In this document: in pieces, positions 1-8,627 of the stretch
Layout of the letters: each line of letters starts with the position of its first letter
How positions within the stretch are numbered: the stretch's first letter is position 1
DNA from: Clostridiales bacterium
GTDB taxonomy: Bacteria; Bacillota; Clostridia; Oscillospirales; Oscillospiraceae
Assembly: GCA_021201475.1 (NCBI GenBank)
Contig: JAJQEV010000033.1
Location: 8,638-43,775, forward strand
Reading direction: 5' to 3'
Length of the DNA: 35,138 nucleotides
The notes under the pieces: generated by a model
Databases searched by the model: none
Told to the model about the DNA's origin: nothing
What the model saw: only the letters and a program-made list of their open reading frames with translations
Made by a program: the position numbers and the translations under genes

Positions 1-660
1 GAGACCGCCACCACCACGGCGGCGCTGAACCTCCGCTCCGGCGCAGGCACCGGTTACAGTGTGGTGACCGTGCTGCCCAAGGGGGCCACCGTCACCGTAC
101 TGAGCAAGACCAATTCCAAGTGGTATCAGGTGTCCTACACCAACAGCGCCGGAACGAAATGGACGGGCTACGCCAGCGCCTCCTACCTGAAGGACAGCAG
201 CAGCTCCGGCAGCGCTGACAGCAGCGACAGCAGCGCCTCCGGCGAGACCGCCACCACCACGGCGGCGCTGAACCTCCGCTCCGGCGCAGGCACCGGCTAC
301 AGCGTGGTGACTGTGCTGCCCAAGGGGGCCACCGTCACCGTGCTGAGCAAGACTAATAGCTCCTGGTATCAGGTGTCCTACACAGACGCTTCCGGCGACA
401 CATGGACGGGCTATGTCAGCGCCTCCTACCTGGCCACCGGCAGCTCCGGCTCATCTGATGCCTCCTCCACCGCCACCACCGTCTGCGCGCTGAACCTCCG
501 CTCCGGCGCAGGCACCGGCTACAGCGTGGTAAAGGTGTTGCCCAAAGGGGCCACGGTGACGGTGCTGGACAAGACCAACAGCAGCTGGTACAGGGTGTCC
601 TACACGGACGCATCCGGCGACACATGGACAGGCTATGCCAGCGCAAGGTATCTGCAATAA
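1..660 (+). CDS. SH3-domain repeat protein, 5'-truncated by window edge
   Basis: The reading frame is open from base 1, so the true start lies upstream. The visible 219 residues hold three bacterial SH3 (SH3b) repeats of about 60 residues. Each carries the motif LNLRSGAGTGYS, then VLPKGATVTVL, then a W-Y-x-V-S-Y segment and a final W-x-G-Y. Ser/Gly-rich linkers separate the repeats. Such repeats usually bind cell-wall peptidoglycan in exported hydrolases or wall-anchored proteins (family knowledge). The gene ends at TAA 658-660 with the third repeat at the extreme C terminus, so any catalytic domain and the signal peptide would be upstream and unseen. The repeats are also nearly identical at DNA level, which suggests recent duplication. 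The next gene is a penicillin-binding-protein carboxypeptidase, consistent with a cell-envelope neighbourhood. Confidence 0.85.
   Translation, partial: ETATTTAALNLRSGAGTGYSVVTVLPKGATVTVLSKTNSKWYQVSYTNSAGTKWTGYASASYLKDSSSSGSADSSDSSASGETATTTAALNLRSGAGTGYSVVTVLPKGATVTVLSKTNSSWYQVSYTDASGDTWTGYVSASYLATGSSGSSDASSTATTVCALNLRSGAGTGYSVVKVLPKGATVTVLDKTNSSWYRVSYTDASGDTWTGYASARYLQ
22..520 (+). repeat. Tandem in-frame DNA repeats encoding SH3b units
   Basis: The string GCGCTGAACCTCCGCTCCGG starts at 22, 265 and 487, giving in-frame spacings of 243 and 222 bp. Long tracts after each start are almost identical. Units 1 and 2 also share the preceding ACC/GCC-rich run. These are duplicated SH3 modules and a likely site of copy-number change by recombination. 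Confidence 0.8.
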
Positions 661-679
661 CCGCCCATCGGTGGACAGG

Positions 680-721
680 GCCGCACAGGTACGCGGCGGG
701 AACGCTGCCTGTGCGGCTTTT
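680..721 (+). terminator. Rho-independent terminator after SH3 protein
   Basis: Arms GCCGCACAGG (680-689) and CCTGTGCGGC (708-717) are perfectly complementary and are followed by TTTT. It sits 20 bp after the SH3 stop codon and separates that gene from dacF. Confidence 0.7.
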
Positions 722-800
722 CGCCCACGGGGCGAAATCAGGCAGCGGACGCCGCAGGAGAGGGACGACGTCCGCTGCATCATCAGAAGGGAGAACGGGT

Positions 801-2168
801 ATGAAAGGAATCAAGCGGGCCATTTCTCTGCTGTTGGCATTGTCGCTGGCGGTCTGCTGCACCGGTACGGCCTTCGCCGCCACCCGGACGGAGGACACCG
901 GCCTGACGGCCAGCTACCTGCCGGAGGAGCTGACCGACGCGCCGGACATCCAGGCCGGAGCTGCGGTGCTGATGGACGTGAAGACGGGCACCATACTGTA
1001 TGAGAAGAACGCAGACGAGCAGCTATACCCCGCCAGTATCACCAAAATCATGACCGCGCTGGTCACGCTGGAGGAGTGTGAGCTGGAGGACATCGTCACC
1101 TTCTCCGACAACGCGGTGTACGGCACGGAGGCGGGCAGTAGCACCGCAGGCATTGCCGCCGGAGCAGAGCTGACCGTGGAGGAGACGCTGTACGCCATGT
1201 TGCTGGTGTCCGCCAACGAGGCGGCCACCGCCCTGGCGGAGCACGTCTCCGGCAGCGTGGAGGACTTTGCCGCACTGATGACCCGGCGGGCCCAGGAGCT
1301 GGGCTGCACCGGCACCCAGTTCACCAACGCCAACGGGATGCCGGATGAGGAGCATTACACCACCGCCCACGATATGGCGCTGATGCTGGAGGAGGCGCTG
1401 CACTATGAGGCGTTCCGCACTATCTCCGGCTCCAAGACCTATACCATCGCGGATCGGGACACCCTTTACAGCGAAATCGAGCTTTGGAACCACCTGAAAA
1501 TGCTCTACTCCACCCATGAATACTATTATGAGTATGCGGAGGGAGGCAAGACCGGCTACACCACTGTGGCAAACTCCACTCTGGCCACCTTTGCGGCCAA
1601 GGACGGGGTGGAACTGCTGTGCATCATTCTGAACGATACCGGCAGCGGGAATCACTATAAGGACACGGAGGCCCTGTACGAGTGGGGCTTTGCCCAGGTG
1701 GCCTACGCTACGCCCCTGGAAGGATACGATATCACAGCATCCCTCAGCGAGGAGCAGCTGGCCCTGTACGAGACGCTGGGCTGCACCTATGAGAGCGACT
1801 GCACCCTGCTGGTATCCGCCGGGGCGGAGGATCTGACTGTCTCCTTTGTGGAGTCGGCAGACCAGACGGGCGGCATTTTTGGCTACCTGCTGATTCAGGA
1901 CGGTGATGAGACGGCGAACCGGGTGCCGGTGACCTTTGACACCTCCACTGAGGCCGCCCAGAGCTACCTGTACCCGGAGGCGGAGGTGACGGAAGCCGAA
2001 GCCGCTCCGGAAGCCTCCACGGAACAGGAAGAAGGGATGCTGAAATACCTCCTGGTGCTGGCGGCGGTGGCCGTGGTGATCCTGGCCCTGGTGCTGCTCC
2101 GGCTGTGGGGGGCCAGGCAGCGGCACAGCCGCTCCGGCACCTATCGGGGCAGACGCCGCAGGCGGTGA
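801..2168 (+). CDS. dacF: D-alanyl-D-alanine carboxypeptidase (DacF/PBP5 type, peptidase S11)
   Basis: The product is 455 residues. It removes the terminal D-Ala from peptidoglycan pentapeptides outside the membrane. All three serine-PBP motifs are present: S79-I-T-K82, S137-A-N139 and K250-T-G252. The N terminus (MKGIKRAISLLLALSLAVCC...AFA) is a signal peptide. The C terminus has a hydrophobic anchor (LLVLAAVAVVILALVLLRLW) followed by an Arg-rich tail, so the enzyme is probably held by this segment. The ATG at 801 is chosen over upstream in-frame starts because AGAAGGGAG at 785-793 forms a ribosome site and the signal peptide begins exactly there. It lies 140 bp after a terminator, so it has its own promoter. 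In spore formers such enzymes may act in vegetative wall or spore cortex; the sequence does not decide between these. Confidence 0.9.
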   Translation: MKGIKRAISLLLALSLAVCCTGTAFAATRTEDTGLTASYLPEELTDAPDIQAGAAVLMDVKTGTILYEKNADEQLYPASITKIMTALVTLEECELEDIVTFSDNAVYGTEAGSSTAGIAAGAELTVEETLYAMLLVSANEAATALAEHVSGSVEDFAALMTRRAQELGCTGTQFTNANGMPDEEHYTTAHDMALMLEEALHYEAFRTISGSKTYTIADRDTLYSEIELWNHLKMLYSTHEYYYEYAEGGKTGYTTVANSTLATFAAKDGVELLCIILNDTGSGNHYKDTEALYEWGFAQVAYATPLEGYDITASLSEEQLALYETLGCTYESDCTLLVSAGAEDLTVSFVESADQTGGIFGYLLIQDGDETANRVPVTFDTSTEAAQSYLYPEAEVTEAEAAPEASTEQEEGMLKYLLVLAAVAVVILALVLLRLWGARQRHSRSGTYRGRRRRR

Positions 2169-2213
2169 GCTGCTCCGGCAGGGCTTTGCCCCTGCGGAGC
2201 TGTGACTGACGCA

Positions 2214-2251
2214 AAAACGCACCTGAACCATAGCGGTTCAGGTGCGTTTTG
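2214..2251. terminator. Bidirectional terminator between dacF and tRNA-Thr
   Basis: The hairpin AAAACGCACCTGAACC / GGTTCAGGTGCGTTTT has perfect 16-nt arms and a 5-nt loop. Each arm gives a T run on its own strand, so it can end both dacF (plus) and the tRNA (minus). Confidence 0.85.
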
Positions 2252-2254
2252 TTA

Positions 2255-2329
2255 TGGAGCTTCTGGTCAGAATCGAACTGACAACCTTCTCATTACGAGT
2301 GAGATGCTCTGCCATTGAGCCACAGAAGC
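2255..2329 (-). tRNA. tRNA-Thr (anticodon CGT)
   Basis: On the minus strand a full cloverleaf folds. The acceptor is GCTTCTG/CAGAAGC, the D stem is GCTC/GAGC, and the anticodon stem is TCTCA/TGAGA with loop CTCGTAA (anticodon CGU, reading ACG). The T arm is GTCAG-TTCGATT-CTGAC. CCA is encoded (TGG at 2255-2257 on the plus strand). Confidence 0.93.
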
Positions 2330-2344
2330 ATTTCAGCGTTGCCT

Positions 2345-2373
2345 ATTCTACCATGAAACAGGGGAAAAGTCAA
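2345..2373 (-). promoter_or_regulatory. Sigma-A type promoter for tRNA-Thr
   Basis: Minus strand TTGACT (2368-2373), a 17-bp spacer and TAGAAT (2345-2350) lie just upstream of the tRNA 5' end at 2329. This matches 5 of 6 in each hexamer with ideal spacing. Confidence 0.7.
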
Positions 2374-2448
2374 CCGGAAATCATCTCCGGCGCGAAAAGT
2401 TTTCCGTCCGGCGCAGCGCGTTCCAGGCCGCCCCGCAGAGGCAAACAA

Positions 2449-2475
2449 CAGCCCTTCGGGTTTCCCCCGAAGGGC
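2449..2475 (-). terminator. Terminator after kdgK
   Basis: On the minus strand, CAGCCCTTCGGG and CCCGAAGGGCTG form a 12-bp stem with a short loop, followed by TTGTTTG. It lies about 45 bp past the kdgK stop codon. Confidence 0.65.
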
Positions 2476-2518
2476 TGCTGCCGGTGATGTAGGAAAGAAG
2501 CGCTGAGGCGCTGCCCGC

Positions 2519-3547
2519 TTACCGCTGGATACGGCCGGAGCCGTCGCCGCCGGCCAACTTCTCCACCTCGGAGACGGAGACCATATTGTAGTCGCCCTCA
2601 ATGGTGTGCTTCAGCGCGGAGGCCGCCACGGCGAACTCCACCGCAGCCTGGGTGTCCTTGCCGTTCAGCAGAGCATAAATCAGGCCGCCGCCGAAGCTGT
2701 CGCCGCCGCCCACGCGGTCAATGATGCGCAGCTCATACTTCTTGCTGAAGCAGTACTCGTCCGTGGCGACGTTGTACAGCATGGCGCTCCAGCCGTTGTC
2801 AGAGGCGCTGTGGGATTCCCGCAAGGTGATGGCCACCTTCTCAAAGCCGAACTTGTCCGCCAACTGCTTGGCCACGGACTTGTAGCCCTCATGGTTCAGG
2901 GTGCCGCCGTAGATGTCGGTGGCCTCGGCTTCGATGCCGAACACGTCCTTGGCATCCTCCTCGTTGGAGATGCACACGTCCACATACTGGCACAGGTCGG
3001 TCATGGCGGCGCGGGCCTCGTCACGGGTCCACAGCTTGCCGCGGTAGTTCAGGTCGCAGGAGATTTTCACGCCCTTGGCCTTGGCGGCCTTGCAGGCGTC
3101 CTTGCAGATCTCCACTACGTTGGGGCCCAGGGCCGGGGTGATGCCGGTGAAGTGGAACCAGTCGGCGCCCTCAAAAATCTTGTCCCAGTCAAAGTCGGCG
3201 GGCTGAGCCAACTGGATGGCGCTGTTGGCCCGGTCATAGATGCAGACACTGCCACGCTGGGAGGCACCCTTCTCGTTGTAATAGATACCCACACGGTCGC
3301 CGCCCCGGACGATCATGCTGGTGTCCACACCGTAACGGCGGAGGCTGTTGATGGCGGCCTGGCCGATGGCATGGGCGGGGAGCTTGGTGACAAAGGCGGC
3401 ATCCAGCCCGTAGTTGGCCAGGGAGACGGCTACGTTGGCCTCGCCGCCACCGAAGGTGAACTCCAGATTGCTGGCCTGGACGAAACGCTCATAGTTGTAG
3501 GGCTGGAGGCGAACCATCAGTTCGCCGAAGGTGATAACTTTACCCAT
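2519..3547 (-). CDS. kdgK: 2-dehydro-3-deoxygluconokinase (KDG kinase, PfkB family)
   Basis: The product is 342 residues. It phosphorylates 2-keto-3-deoxygluconate to KDPG, the step between UxuA and KdgA. The PfkB fold is seen from the N-terminal VITFGELMVRL, the sugar-site motif GGGEANVAVSLANYG, and the C-terminal catalytic motif DRVGGGDSFGGG. In that motif the last Asp is the expected general base, and the anion hole reads GGGD rather than the commoner GAGD. The start at 3547 (MGKVITFG) is supported by AGGAGC about 8 bp upstream; longer readings lack a ribosome site. The gene is divergent from uidA across a 268-bp promoter region, so the kinase is probably co-regulated with the glucuronate operon but transcribed separately. 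Confidence 0.9.
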   Translation of the reverse strand: MGKVITFGELMVRLQPYNYERFVQASNLEFTFGGGEANVAVSLANYGLDAAFVTKLPAHAIGQAAINSLRRYGVDTSMIVRGGDRVGIYYNEKGASQRGSVCIYDRANSAIQLAQPADFDWDKIFEGADWFHFTGITPALGPNVVEICKDACKAAKAKGVKISCDLNYRGKLWTRDEARAAMTDLCQYVDVCISNEEDAKDVFGIEAEATDIYGGTLNHEGYKSVAKQLADKFGFEKVAITLRESHSASDNGWSAMLYNVATDEYCFSKKYELRIIDRVGGGDSFGGGLIYALLNGKDTQAAVEFAVAASALKHTIEGDYNMVSVSEVEKLAGGDGSGRIQR

Positions 3548-3665
3548 AATCAAGTGCTCCTTTTTCTTCAAAGATTTCAAGATGGCTGCCGCTGCCACCG
3601 GCTGCGGCGCTCTGCTGCGGCGGTGAGTTTGCAGCGCAGCAGCCTGCCATTCCAGTTCAATTTAC

Positions 3666-3693
3666 TATTTTACACAATCTTTTGCAAAAATCA
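3666..3693 (-). promoter_or_regulatory. Candidate promoter for kdgK
   Basis: Minus strand TTGATT (3688-3693), a 16-bp spacer and TAAAAT (3666-3671) lie about 120 bp before the kdgK start, in a very AT-rich stretch that contrasts with the GC-rich genes. The call rests on hexamer matches only. Confidence 0.5.
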
Positions 3694-3742
3694 AGAGGCA
3701 TATCACAATTATCCAATTATTTCATAAAATCGTCCTAGATTT

Positions 3743-3771
3743 TTGAGCAAAAATACGATAGAGTATTTAAT
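3743..3771 (+). promoter_or_regulatory. Candidate promoter of the glucuronide operon
   Basis: TTGAGC (3743-3748), a 17-bp spacer and TTTAAT (3766-3771) precede the uidA start by 45 bp. The AT-rich block 3660-3780 holds this and the divergent kdgK promoter about 50 bp apart, so one regulator bound between them could control both. I could not pick out a convincing operator palindrome. Confidence 0.5.
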
Positions 3772-3815
3772 AATAGGAATCTAATGCAAAAGTTTCATGC
3801 GAAAGCGAGGAAATT

Positions 3816-5639
3816 ATGATGAAAACGTCCCTTTTGTACCCTGTAAACTCCACTTCTCGCCGTTTTTCCAGCCTGGACGGTATGTGGCGCTTCCAGTTTG
3901 ACCCGGAAAGCGCAGGCGTAGCAGCCAACTGGGCAGGCGGTCTGCCCGACTCCGTCACCATGCCCGTTCCCGCCAGCTTTTGCGACTTCTTTACCGATAA
4001 AGACAGCCGTGAGTATACCGGCGACTTCTGGTATGAGACGGATTTCTTTGTCCCCGGCGAATGGGAGGGTTGCGAGCTGAACATCCGCTTCGGCAGCGTC
4101 ACCCACCGCGCCCGGGTCTTTGTGAACGGCGTTGAAGTGGTCAGCCATGAGGGCGGCTTCCTGCCCTTCCTGGCCCCTGTCACCGACGTGGTGAACTACA
4201 ACGGCATGAACAAGCTGGTGGTTTTGGCCAACAACGAGCTGAATGAGTATATGCTCCCCGCAGGCACCACCGGCATCCTGTCCAACGGCAAGAAGATGAG
4301 CGCCCCCTACTTTGACTTCTACAACTACGCCGGTATCCACCGCCCGGTGAAGCTGGTAGTCACCCCCAAGGAGAACATTGTGGACTACACCGTCAGCTAT
4401 CGCCTGGACGGGGCGGACGCCTATGTGGACTATACGGTGGAAACGAGCGGCAGCTCCCCCGTCGCGGTGGAGCTGTATGATGCCGAGGGCGCGAAGGTGG
4501 CCGAGAGCGCCGGAGCCTCCGGCACCCTGACGGTGAAGGACGCCCATCTGTGGGGTGTTCACGCCTCCTACCTGTACAAAATCGTCATCCGCATTGTGGC
4601 GGGCGGCAATGTGGTAGACGAATACTATGAGAAGATCGGCATCCGCACCTTCGAGGTGAAGGACAAGCACTTCCTCCTGAACGGCAAGAGCGTCTACCTT
4701 CGGGGCTTCGGCAAGCATGAGGACGCCGACATCCGTGGCCGCGGCCTGGATCTGGCCACCGTGAAGCGGGACTTTGAGTGCATGAAGTGGATCGGCGCCA
4801 ACTGCTTCCGCACCAGCCACTACCCCTATGCCGACGAGGTCTACCAGATGGCCGATGAGGAGGGCTTCCTGATTATCGACGAGGTGCCTGCCGTTGGCTT
4901 TATGGAGAGTACCATGAACTTCCTGGCCGCCAACCAGGGCAACGGCAAGAAGGTGGGCTGGTTCGAGAAGGAGACCACCCCCCAGCTGCTGGTCAACCAC
5001 AAGCAGGCCCTGCGGGAGATGATCACCCGGGACAAGAACCACGCCTGCGTGGTGGCCTGGAGCATCCTGAACGAGCCCCAGTGCACCAGCGACGGCACCG
5101 AAGCCTACTTCAAGGAGGTCTTTGACTACGCCCACGAGCTGGACGTGCAGAAGCGCCCCCGCACCTATGCCATCGTGATGATGAGCCTGCCCAACACCAG
5201 TAAGGGCTGGCAGTTCAGCGACTTCCTCTCCCTGAACCGCTACTATGGCTGGTACGTCATGGGCGGCTATCAGATGTGCGACGCCGAGGCCGCCTTCCAC
5301 AAGGAGCTGGACGGCTGGCAGGCTATCGCCGGAGAGCGGCCCCTGATTTTCACCGAGTACGGTGCGGACACTCTGCCCAGTGAGCATAAGCTCCCCTCCG
5401 TCATGTGGAGCCAGGAGTATCAGGACGAGTATCTGGAGATGAACCACCGGGTCTTTGACAGCTATGACTTCATCCAGGGCGAGCTGGTGTGGAACTTCGC
5501 GGACTTCCAGACCACTGAGGGCATCATGCGGGCCAACGGCAACAAGAAGGGCGTTTTCACCCGTCAGCGCCAGCCCAAGGACGCCGCCTTCGTCTTCAAG
5601 GCACGGTGGGAGTCCCTGCCCCTGGACTATAAGGGCTGA
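3816..5639 (+). CDS. uidA: Beta-glucuronidase (GH2), Loop-1-like
   Basis: The product is 607 residues, close to E. coli GusA (603), and colinear with it from memory. It hydrolyses beta-D-glucuronides to free glucuronic acid. Domain order is sugar-binding jelly roll (about 15-185), Ig-like (about 186-285) and TIM barrel (about 286-600). The acid/base is E420 in SILNEP and the nucleophile is E514 in TEYGAD. N576-K-K578 in GNKKGVFTR is the N-x-K motif that contacts the substrate carboxylate and separates GUS from beta-galactosidase. Between VGF and the next conserved helix lie 40 residues versus 38 in the E. coli enzyme, so it has a long Loop 1. No signal peptide is present, so it is cytoplasmic and needs glucuronide import by genes not in this window. 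Two ATGs (3816, 3819) follow GCGAGGA; either could start. First gene of the operon. Confidence 0.93.
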   Translation: MMKTSLLYPVNSTSRRFSSLDGMWRFQFDPESAGVAANWAGGLPDSVTMPVPASFCDFFTDKDSREYTGDFWYETDFFVPGEWEGCELNIRFGSVTHRARVFVNGVEVVSHEGGFLPFLAPVTDVVNYNGMNKLVVLANNELNEYMLPAGTTGILSNGKKMSAPYFDFYNYAGIHRPVKLVVTPKENIVDYTVSYRLDGADAYVDYTVETSGSSPVAVELYDAEGAKVAESAGASGTLTVKDAHLWGVHASYLYKIVIRIVAGGNVVDEYYEKIGIRTFEVKDKHFLLNGKSVYLRGFGKHEDADIRGRGLDLATVKRDFECMKWIGANCFRTSHYPYADEVYQMADEEGFLIIDEVPAVGFMESTMNFLAANQGNGKKVGWFEKETTPQLLVNHKQALREMITRDKNHACVVAWSILNEPQCTSDGTEAYFKEVFDYAHELDVQKRPRTYAIVMMSLPNTSKGWQFSDFLSLNRYYGWYVMGGYQMCDAEAAFHKELDGWQAIAGERPLIFTEYGADTLPSEHKLPSVMWSQEYQDEYLEMNHRVFDSYDFIQGELVWNFADFQTTEGIMRANGNKKGVFTRQRQPKDAAFVFKARWESLPLDYKG

Positions 5640-5679
5640 TTTGAGCAACTGAGCATCGGTTTTATCCGTTGGACACGCC

Positions 5680-5707
5680 GCGCTCCGGAGCGGCCGCTGC
5701 GGAGCGC
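5680..5707 (+). other. Intercistronic stem-loop, uidA-uxuA
   Basis: GCGCTCCG and CGGAGCGC form perfect outer arms enclosing AGCGGCCGCT, itself a palindrome. No T run follows, so it looks like an mRNA processing or stability element rather than a full terminator. Confidence 0.55.
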
Positions 5708-5752
5708 AGGCTTCCATAAATGTAAATCTAAATCAAGCAAGGAGGAATTACT

Positions 5753-6847
5753 ATGGCTATGAAAATGGGCTGGCGTTGGTATGGCGAGGGCAATGACCCC
5801 GTCACCCTGAACGACATCAAGCAGATTCCGGGCGTGGAGAGCATTGTCTGGGCCCTGCATGACAAAATGCCGGGCGAGATTTGGGAGGTCGATGAGATTC
5901 AGAAGGTCGCCGACCTGATTCACGCCTATGGCTTTGATATGGATGTGGTGGAGTCCGTCAACGTCCATGACGACATCAAAATCGGCCTGCCCACCCGCGA
6001 CCAGTATATTGAGAACTACAAGCAGTGCATCCGCAACCTGAGCAAGTTCGGCGTCAAGGTCATCTGCTACAACTTTATGCCCATCTTTGACTGGACCCGC
6101 ACCGACCTGTTCCATCCGGTGGGCGACGGCTCCACCGCCCTGTTCTATGACCCCAAGGAAATCAAGGGCGATTACCGCGCCATGGCGGACTATATCATGA
6201 GCTTCACCGAGAAGTACAACATGACCTTCCCCGGCTGGGAGCCGGAGCGGATGGCCAAGTTGGACGAGTTGTTCCAGGCCTACGCCCCCGTCACCAAGGA
6301 GAAGCTGTGGGACAACCTGAAATACTTCCTGGAGGCGCTGATGCCCACCTGCCATGAGTGCGACATCAAGATGGCCATTCACATGGACGATCCCCCCTGG
6401 GACATCTTCGGCCTGCCCCGCCTGCTGGTGGATTCTGAGTCCATTGACAAGTTCCTGGCCATGGTGGACGACCCCTATAACTGCCTGACCCTGTGCTCCG
6501 GCAGCCTGAACGCCAACCCGGAGAACAACGTGGCCGACGTCGTCCGCAAGCACTGCGACCGCATCGCCTTCGCCCACATCCGCAACATCCATCACTTCCC
6601 CGACGGCTCCTTCTCCGAGGCGGCCCATCGGGACTGCTGCGGCGAGACCGGCATCATCGACATCCTGCGGGCCTATCATGACGGCGGCTTCAACGGCTAC
6701 ATCCGTCCCGACCACGGTCGTCAGCTGTGGGAGGAAGGCCCCGGCGTCTGCCGCCCCGGCTACGGCAAGTATGACCGCGCTCTGGGCATCCAGTATATGC
6801 TGGGCGTCTGGGACCTGCTGGACAAGCTGGACGCGGAGAAGCAGTAA
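5753..6847 (+). CDS. uxuA: D-mannonate dehydratase
   Basis: The product is 364 residues, the usual length of the Gram-positive form. It converts D-mannonate to 2-keto-3-deoxygluconate. The N terminus MGWRWYGEGNDPVTLNDIKQ and IPGVESIVWALHDKMPGEIW are family hallmarks. Conserved residues fitting the metal site are H210 (AIHMDDPP), C248 (TLCSGSL), H275 (FAHIRNIH) and D320 (RPDHGRQ). AAGGAGGAATT just before ATG 5753 is a near-perfect ribosome site. It lies 113 bp after uidA with a stem-loop in the gap, on the same strand as the rest of the pathway, consistent with an operon. Confidence 0.94.
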   Translation: MAMKMGWRWYGEGNDPVTLNDIKQIPGVESIVWALHDKMPGEIWEVDEIQKVADLIHAYGFDMDVVESVNVHDDIKIGLPTRDQYIENYKQCIRNLSKFGVKVICYNFMPIFDWTRTDLFHPVGDGSTALFYDPKEIKGDYRAMADYIMSFTEKYNMTFPGWEPERMAKLDELFQAYAPVTKEKLWDNLKYFLEALMPTCHECDIKMAIHMDDPPWDIFGLPRLLVDSESIDKFLAMVDDPYNCLTLCSGSLNANPENNVADVVRKHCDRIAFAHIRNIHHFPDGSFSEAAHRDCCGETGIIDILRAYHDGGFNGYIRPDHGRQLWEEGPGVCRPGYGKYDRALGIQYMLGVWDLLDKLDAEKQ

Positions 6848-6881
6848 GCCCCCGTTCCATTTTCAACGAATGTTCACCCTG

Positions 6882-6915
6882 CCGGAGGGGAAGGCGCAGC
6901 TGCCAACCCCTTCGG
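6882..6915 (+). other. Intercistronic stem-loop, uxuA-uxuB
   Basis: CCGGAGGGG (6882-6890) pairs with CCCCTTCGG (6907-6915), with one G-U pair and a 16-nt loop. No T tract follows. Confidence 0.45.
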
Positions 6916-6958
6916 TGCTCCTGAATCCGTTAAATTTTAAGAAAAGAAGGTCATTCCC

Positions 6959-8569
6959 ATGAAAATGAATCTCGCCTCCCTGAACGATAAGGCCGGTTGG
7001 GCCGCCGCTGGCGTCACCCTGCCCCAGTACGACGTTCCTGCCGTCATCGCCAACACCAAGGCCAACCCCGTGTGGATTCACTTTGGCGCAGGCAACATCT
7101 TCCGCGGCTTCATCGGCTCCCTGGCCCAGCGTATGCTGAACGCCGGTGTCACCGACAAGGGCATCATCGCCGCCGAGACCTTTGACTACGGCATCATCAC
7201 CGACATCTATGACCCCTATGACAACCTGACCCTGAACGTCACCCTGAACGCCGACGGCTCCTTTGGCCGCGAGATTCAGGCTGGCATCGTGGAGGGCATC
7301 CAGGTGGACAGCACCAACCCCGCCATGATGGCCCGGATGAAGGAAATCTTCACCAACCCCGGCCTGCAAATGCTCTCCTTCACCATCACCGAGAAGGGCT
7401 ACGCCCTGCGCCGGGTGGACGGCTCCCTGATGCCTGTGGTGGTGGCCGACATGGCGGAAGGCCCCGCCTCCGCCCGCCACGCCATGAGCATCGTCTGCGC
7501 CATGCTGCTGGAGCGGTTCAAGGCCGGGAAGTATCCCGTGGCCGTGGTGTCCATGGACAACTGCTCCCACAACGGTGAGAAGCTCCAGGCCTCCGTCATG
7601 GAAGTGGCCAACGCCTGGCTGGCCAACGGCTTCGTGGGTCAGGACTTCATTGACTACCTGACCGACGAGAGCACCGTCACCTTCCCCTGGTCCATGATCG
7701 ACAAAATCACCCCCCGTCCCGCCCCCGTGGTGCAGGAGGCCCTGGAGGCTTCCGGCATTGAGGACATCGCCCCGGTCAAGACCGCCAAGGGCACCTTCAT
7801 CGCGCCCTTCGTCAACGCCGAGCGTCCTCAGTACCTGGTGGTGGAGGATAAGTTCCCCAACGGCCGCCCGCCGCTGGAGAAGGCCGGCGTCTACTTCGGC
7901 GACCGGGACACCGTCAACAAGTCCGAGACCATGAAGGTCACCACCTGCCTGAACCCGCTGCACACCGCCATGAGCGTCTATGGCTGTATGCTGGGCTACA
8001 CCCTGATTGCTGACGAGATGAAGGACCCCGACATCGTGGCCCTCATCAAGCGGCTGGGCTATGTGGAAGGTCTGCCGGTGGTGGTTGACCCGAAGATCCT
8101 CTCCCCCAAGGCGTTCATCGACGAAGTGGTGGAGGAGCGCCTCCCCAACCCCTTCATGCCTGACACCCCCCAGCGTATCGCCACCGACACCTCCCAGAAG
8201 GTTCCCGTCCGTTATGGCGAGACCATCAAGAGCTATATCAAGAACGGCATGGATCTGAACAACCTGGTCTCCATCCCCCTGGCTATCGCAGGCTGGATGC
8301 GTTACCTGCTGGGCGTGGGCGACGACGGCCAGCCCATCGAAGTCTCCGACGACCCGATGAAGGCAGACATCCAGGCCAAGCTGGCCGGTATCAAGGTGGG
8401 CGCCCCCGCCTCCTACAACGGCGAGCTGAAGGAGATTCTGGCGAACCCTGTCCTGTTTGGCACCGACCTGACCCAGACCGTCCTGGCCGACAAAATCGAG
8501 GAGATGTTCGTCTCCGAGCTGGCTGGCCCCGGCGCTGTCCGCGCTACCCTGCAAAAGTATCTGGCCTAA
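6959..8569 (+). CDS. uxuB: D-fructuronate reductase / mannonate oxidoreductase (mannitol dehydrogenase family)
   Basis: The product is 536 residues, typical for the Gram-positive UxuB branch of the long-chain mannitol dehydrogenase family. It reduces D-fructuronate to D-mannonate with NAD(P)H. An N-terminal Rossmann segment reads WIHFGAGNIFRGF. The catalytic region carries ETMKVTTCLNPLHTAM, matching the family K-x4-N-x2-H pattern, in its C-terminal half. The ATG at 6959 follows AAGAAGG at about 6946-6952. Tagaturonate reductase (UxaB) and mannitol dehydrogenase are alternatives within the family, but position between uxuA and uxaC favours UxuB. Confidence 0.88.
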   Translation: MKMNLASLNDKAGWAAAGVTLPQYDVPAVIANTKANPVWIHFGAGNIFRGFIGSLAQRMLNAGVTDKGIIAAETFDYGIITDIYDPYDNLTLNVTLNADGSFGREIQAGIVEGIQVDSTNPAMMARMKEIFTNPGLQMLSFTITEKGYALRRVDGSLMPVVVADMAEGPASARHAMSIVCAMLLERFKAGKYPVAVVSMDNCSHNGEKLQASVMEVANAWLANGFVGQDFIDYLTDESTVTFPWSMIDKITPRPAPVVQEALEASGIEDIAPVKTAKGTFIAPFVNAERPQYLVVEDKFPNGRPPLEKAGVYFGDRDTVNKSETMKVTTCLNPLHTAMSVYGCMLGYTLIADEMKDPDIVALIKRLGYVEGLPVVVDPKILSPKAFIDEVVEERLPNPFMPDTPQRIATDTSQKVPVRYGETIKSYIKNGMDLNNLVSIPLAIAGWMRYLLGVGDDGQPIEVSDDPMKADIQAKLAGIKVGAPASYNGELKEILANPVLFGTDLTQTVLADKIEEMFVSELAGPGAVRATLQKYLA

Positions 8570-8576
8570 TTCGCGT

Positions 8577-8604
8577 GATACCGGCTCCCTCCGGAGCCGG
8601 TATC
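8577..8604 (+). other. Intercistronic stem-loop, uxuB-uxaC
   Basis: GATACCGGCTCC and GGAGCCGGTATC are perfect 12-bp arms around the loop CTCC, located 7 bp after the uxuB stop. The sequence after it is TCTGAAAGG, so it is not a canonical terminator. Confidence 0.6.
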
Positions 8605-8627
8605 TCTGAAAGGAAAAGGAACCGTAT

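Noticed and set aside
3795-5717. Very long open frame antisense to uidA (640 codons)
   Set aside because: It is a shadow of GC-rich codon bias: no ribosome site, low-complexity Val/Gly/His-rich translation, and the sense strand encodes a clear beta-glucuronidase.
6863-8554. 563-codon open frame antisense to uxuB
   Set aside because: Repetitive Gly/Val/His composition and no start signals; uxuB on the sense strand is well supported.
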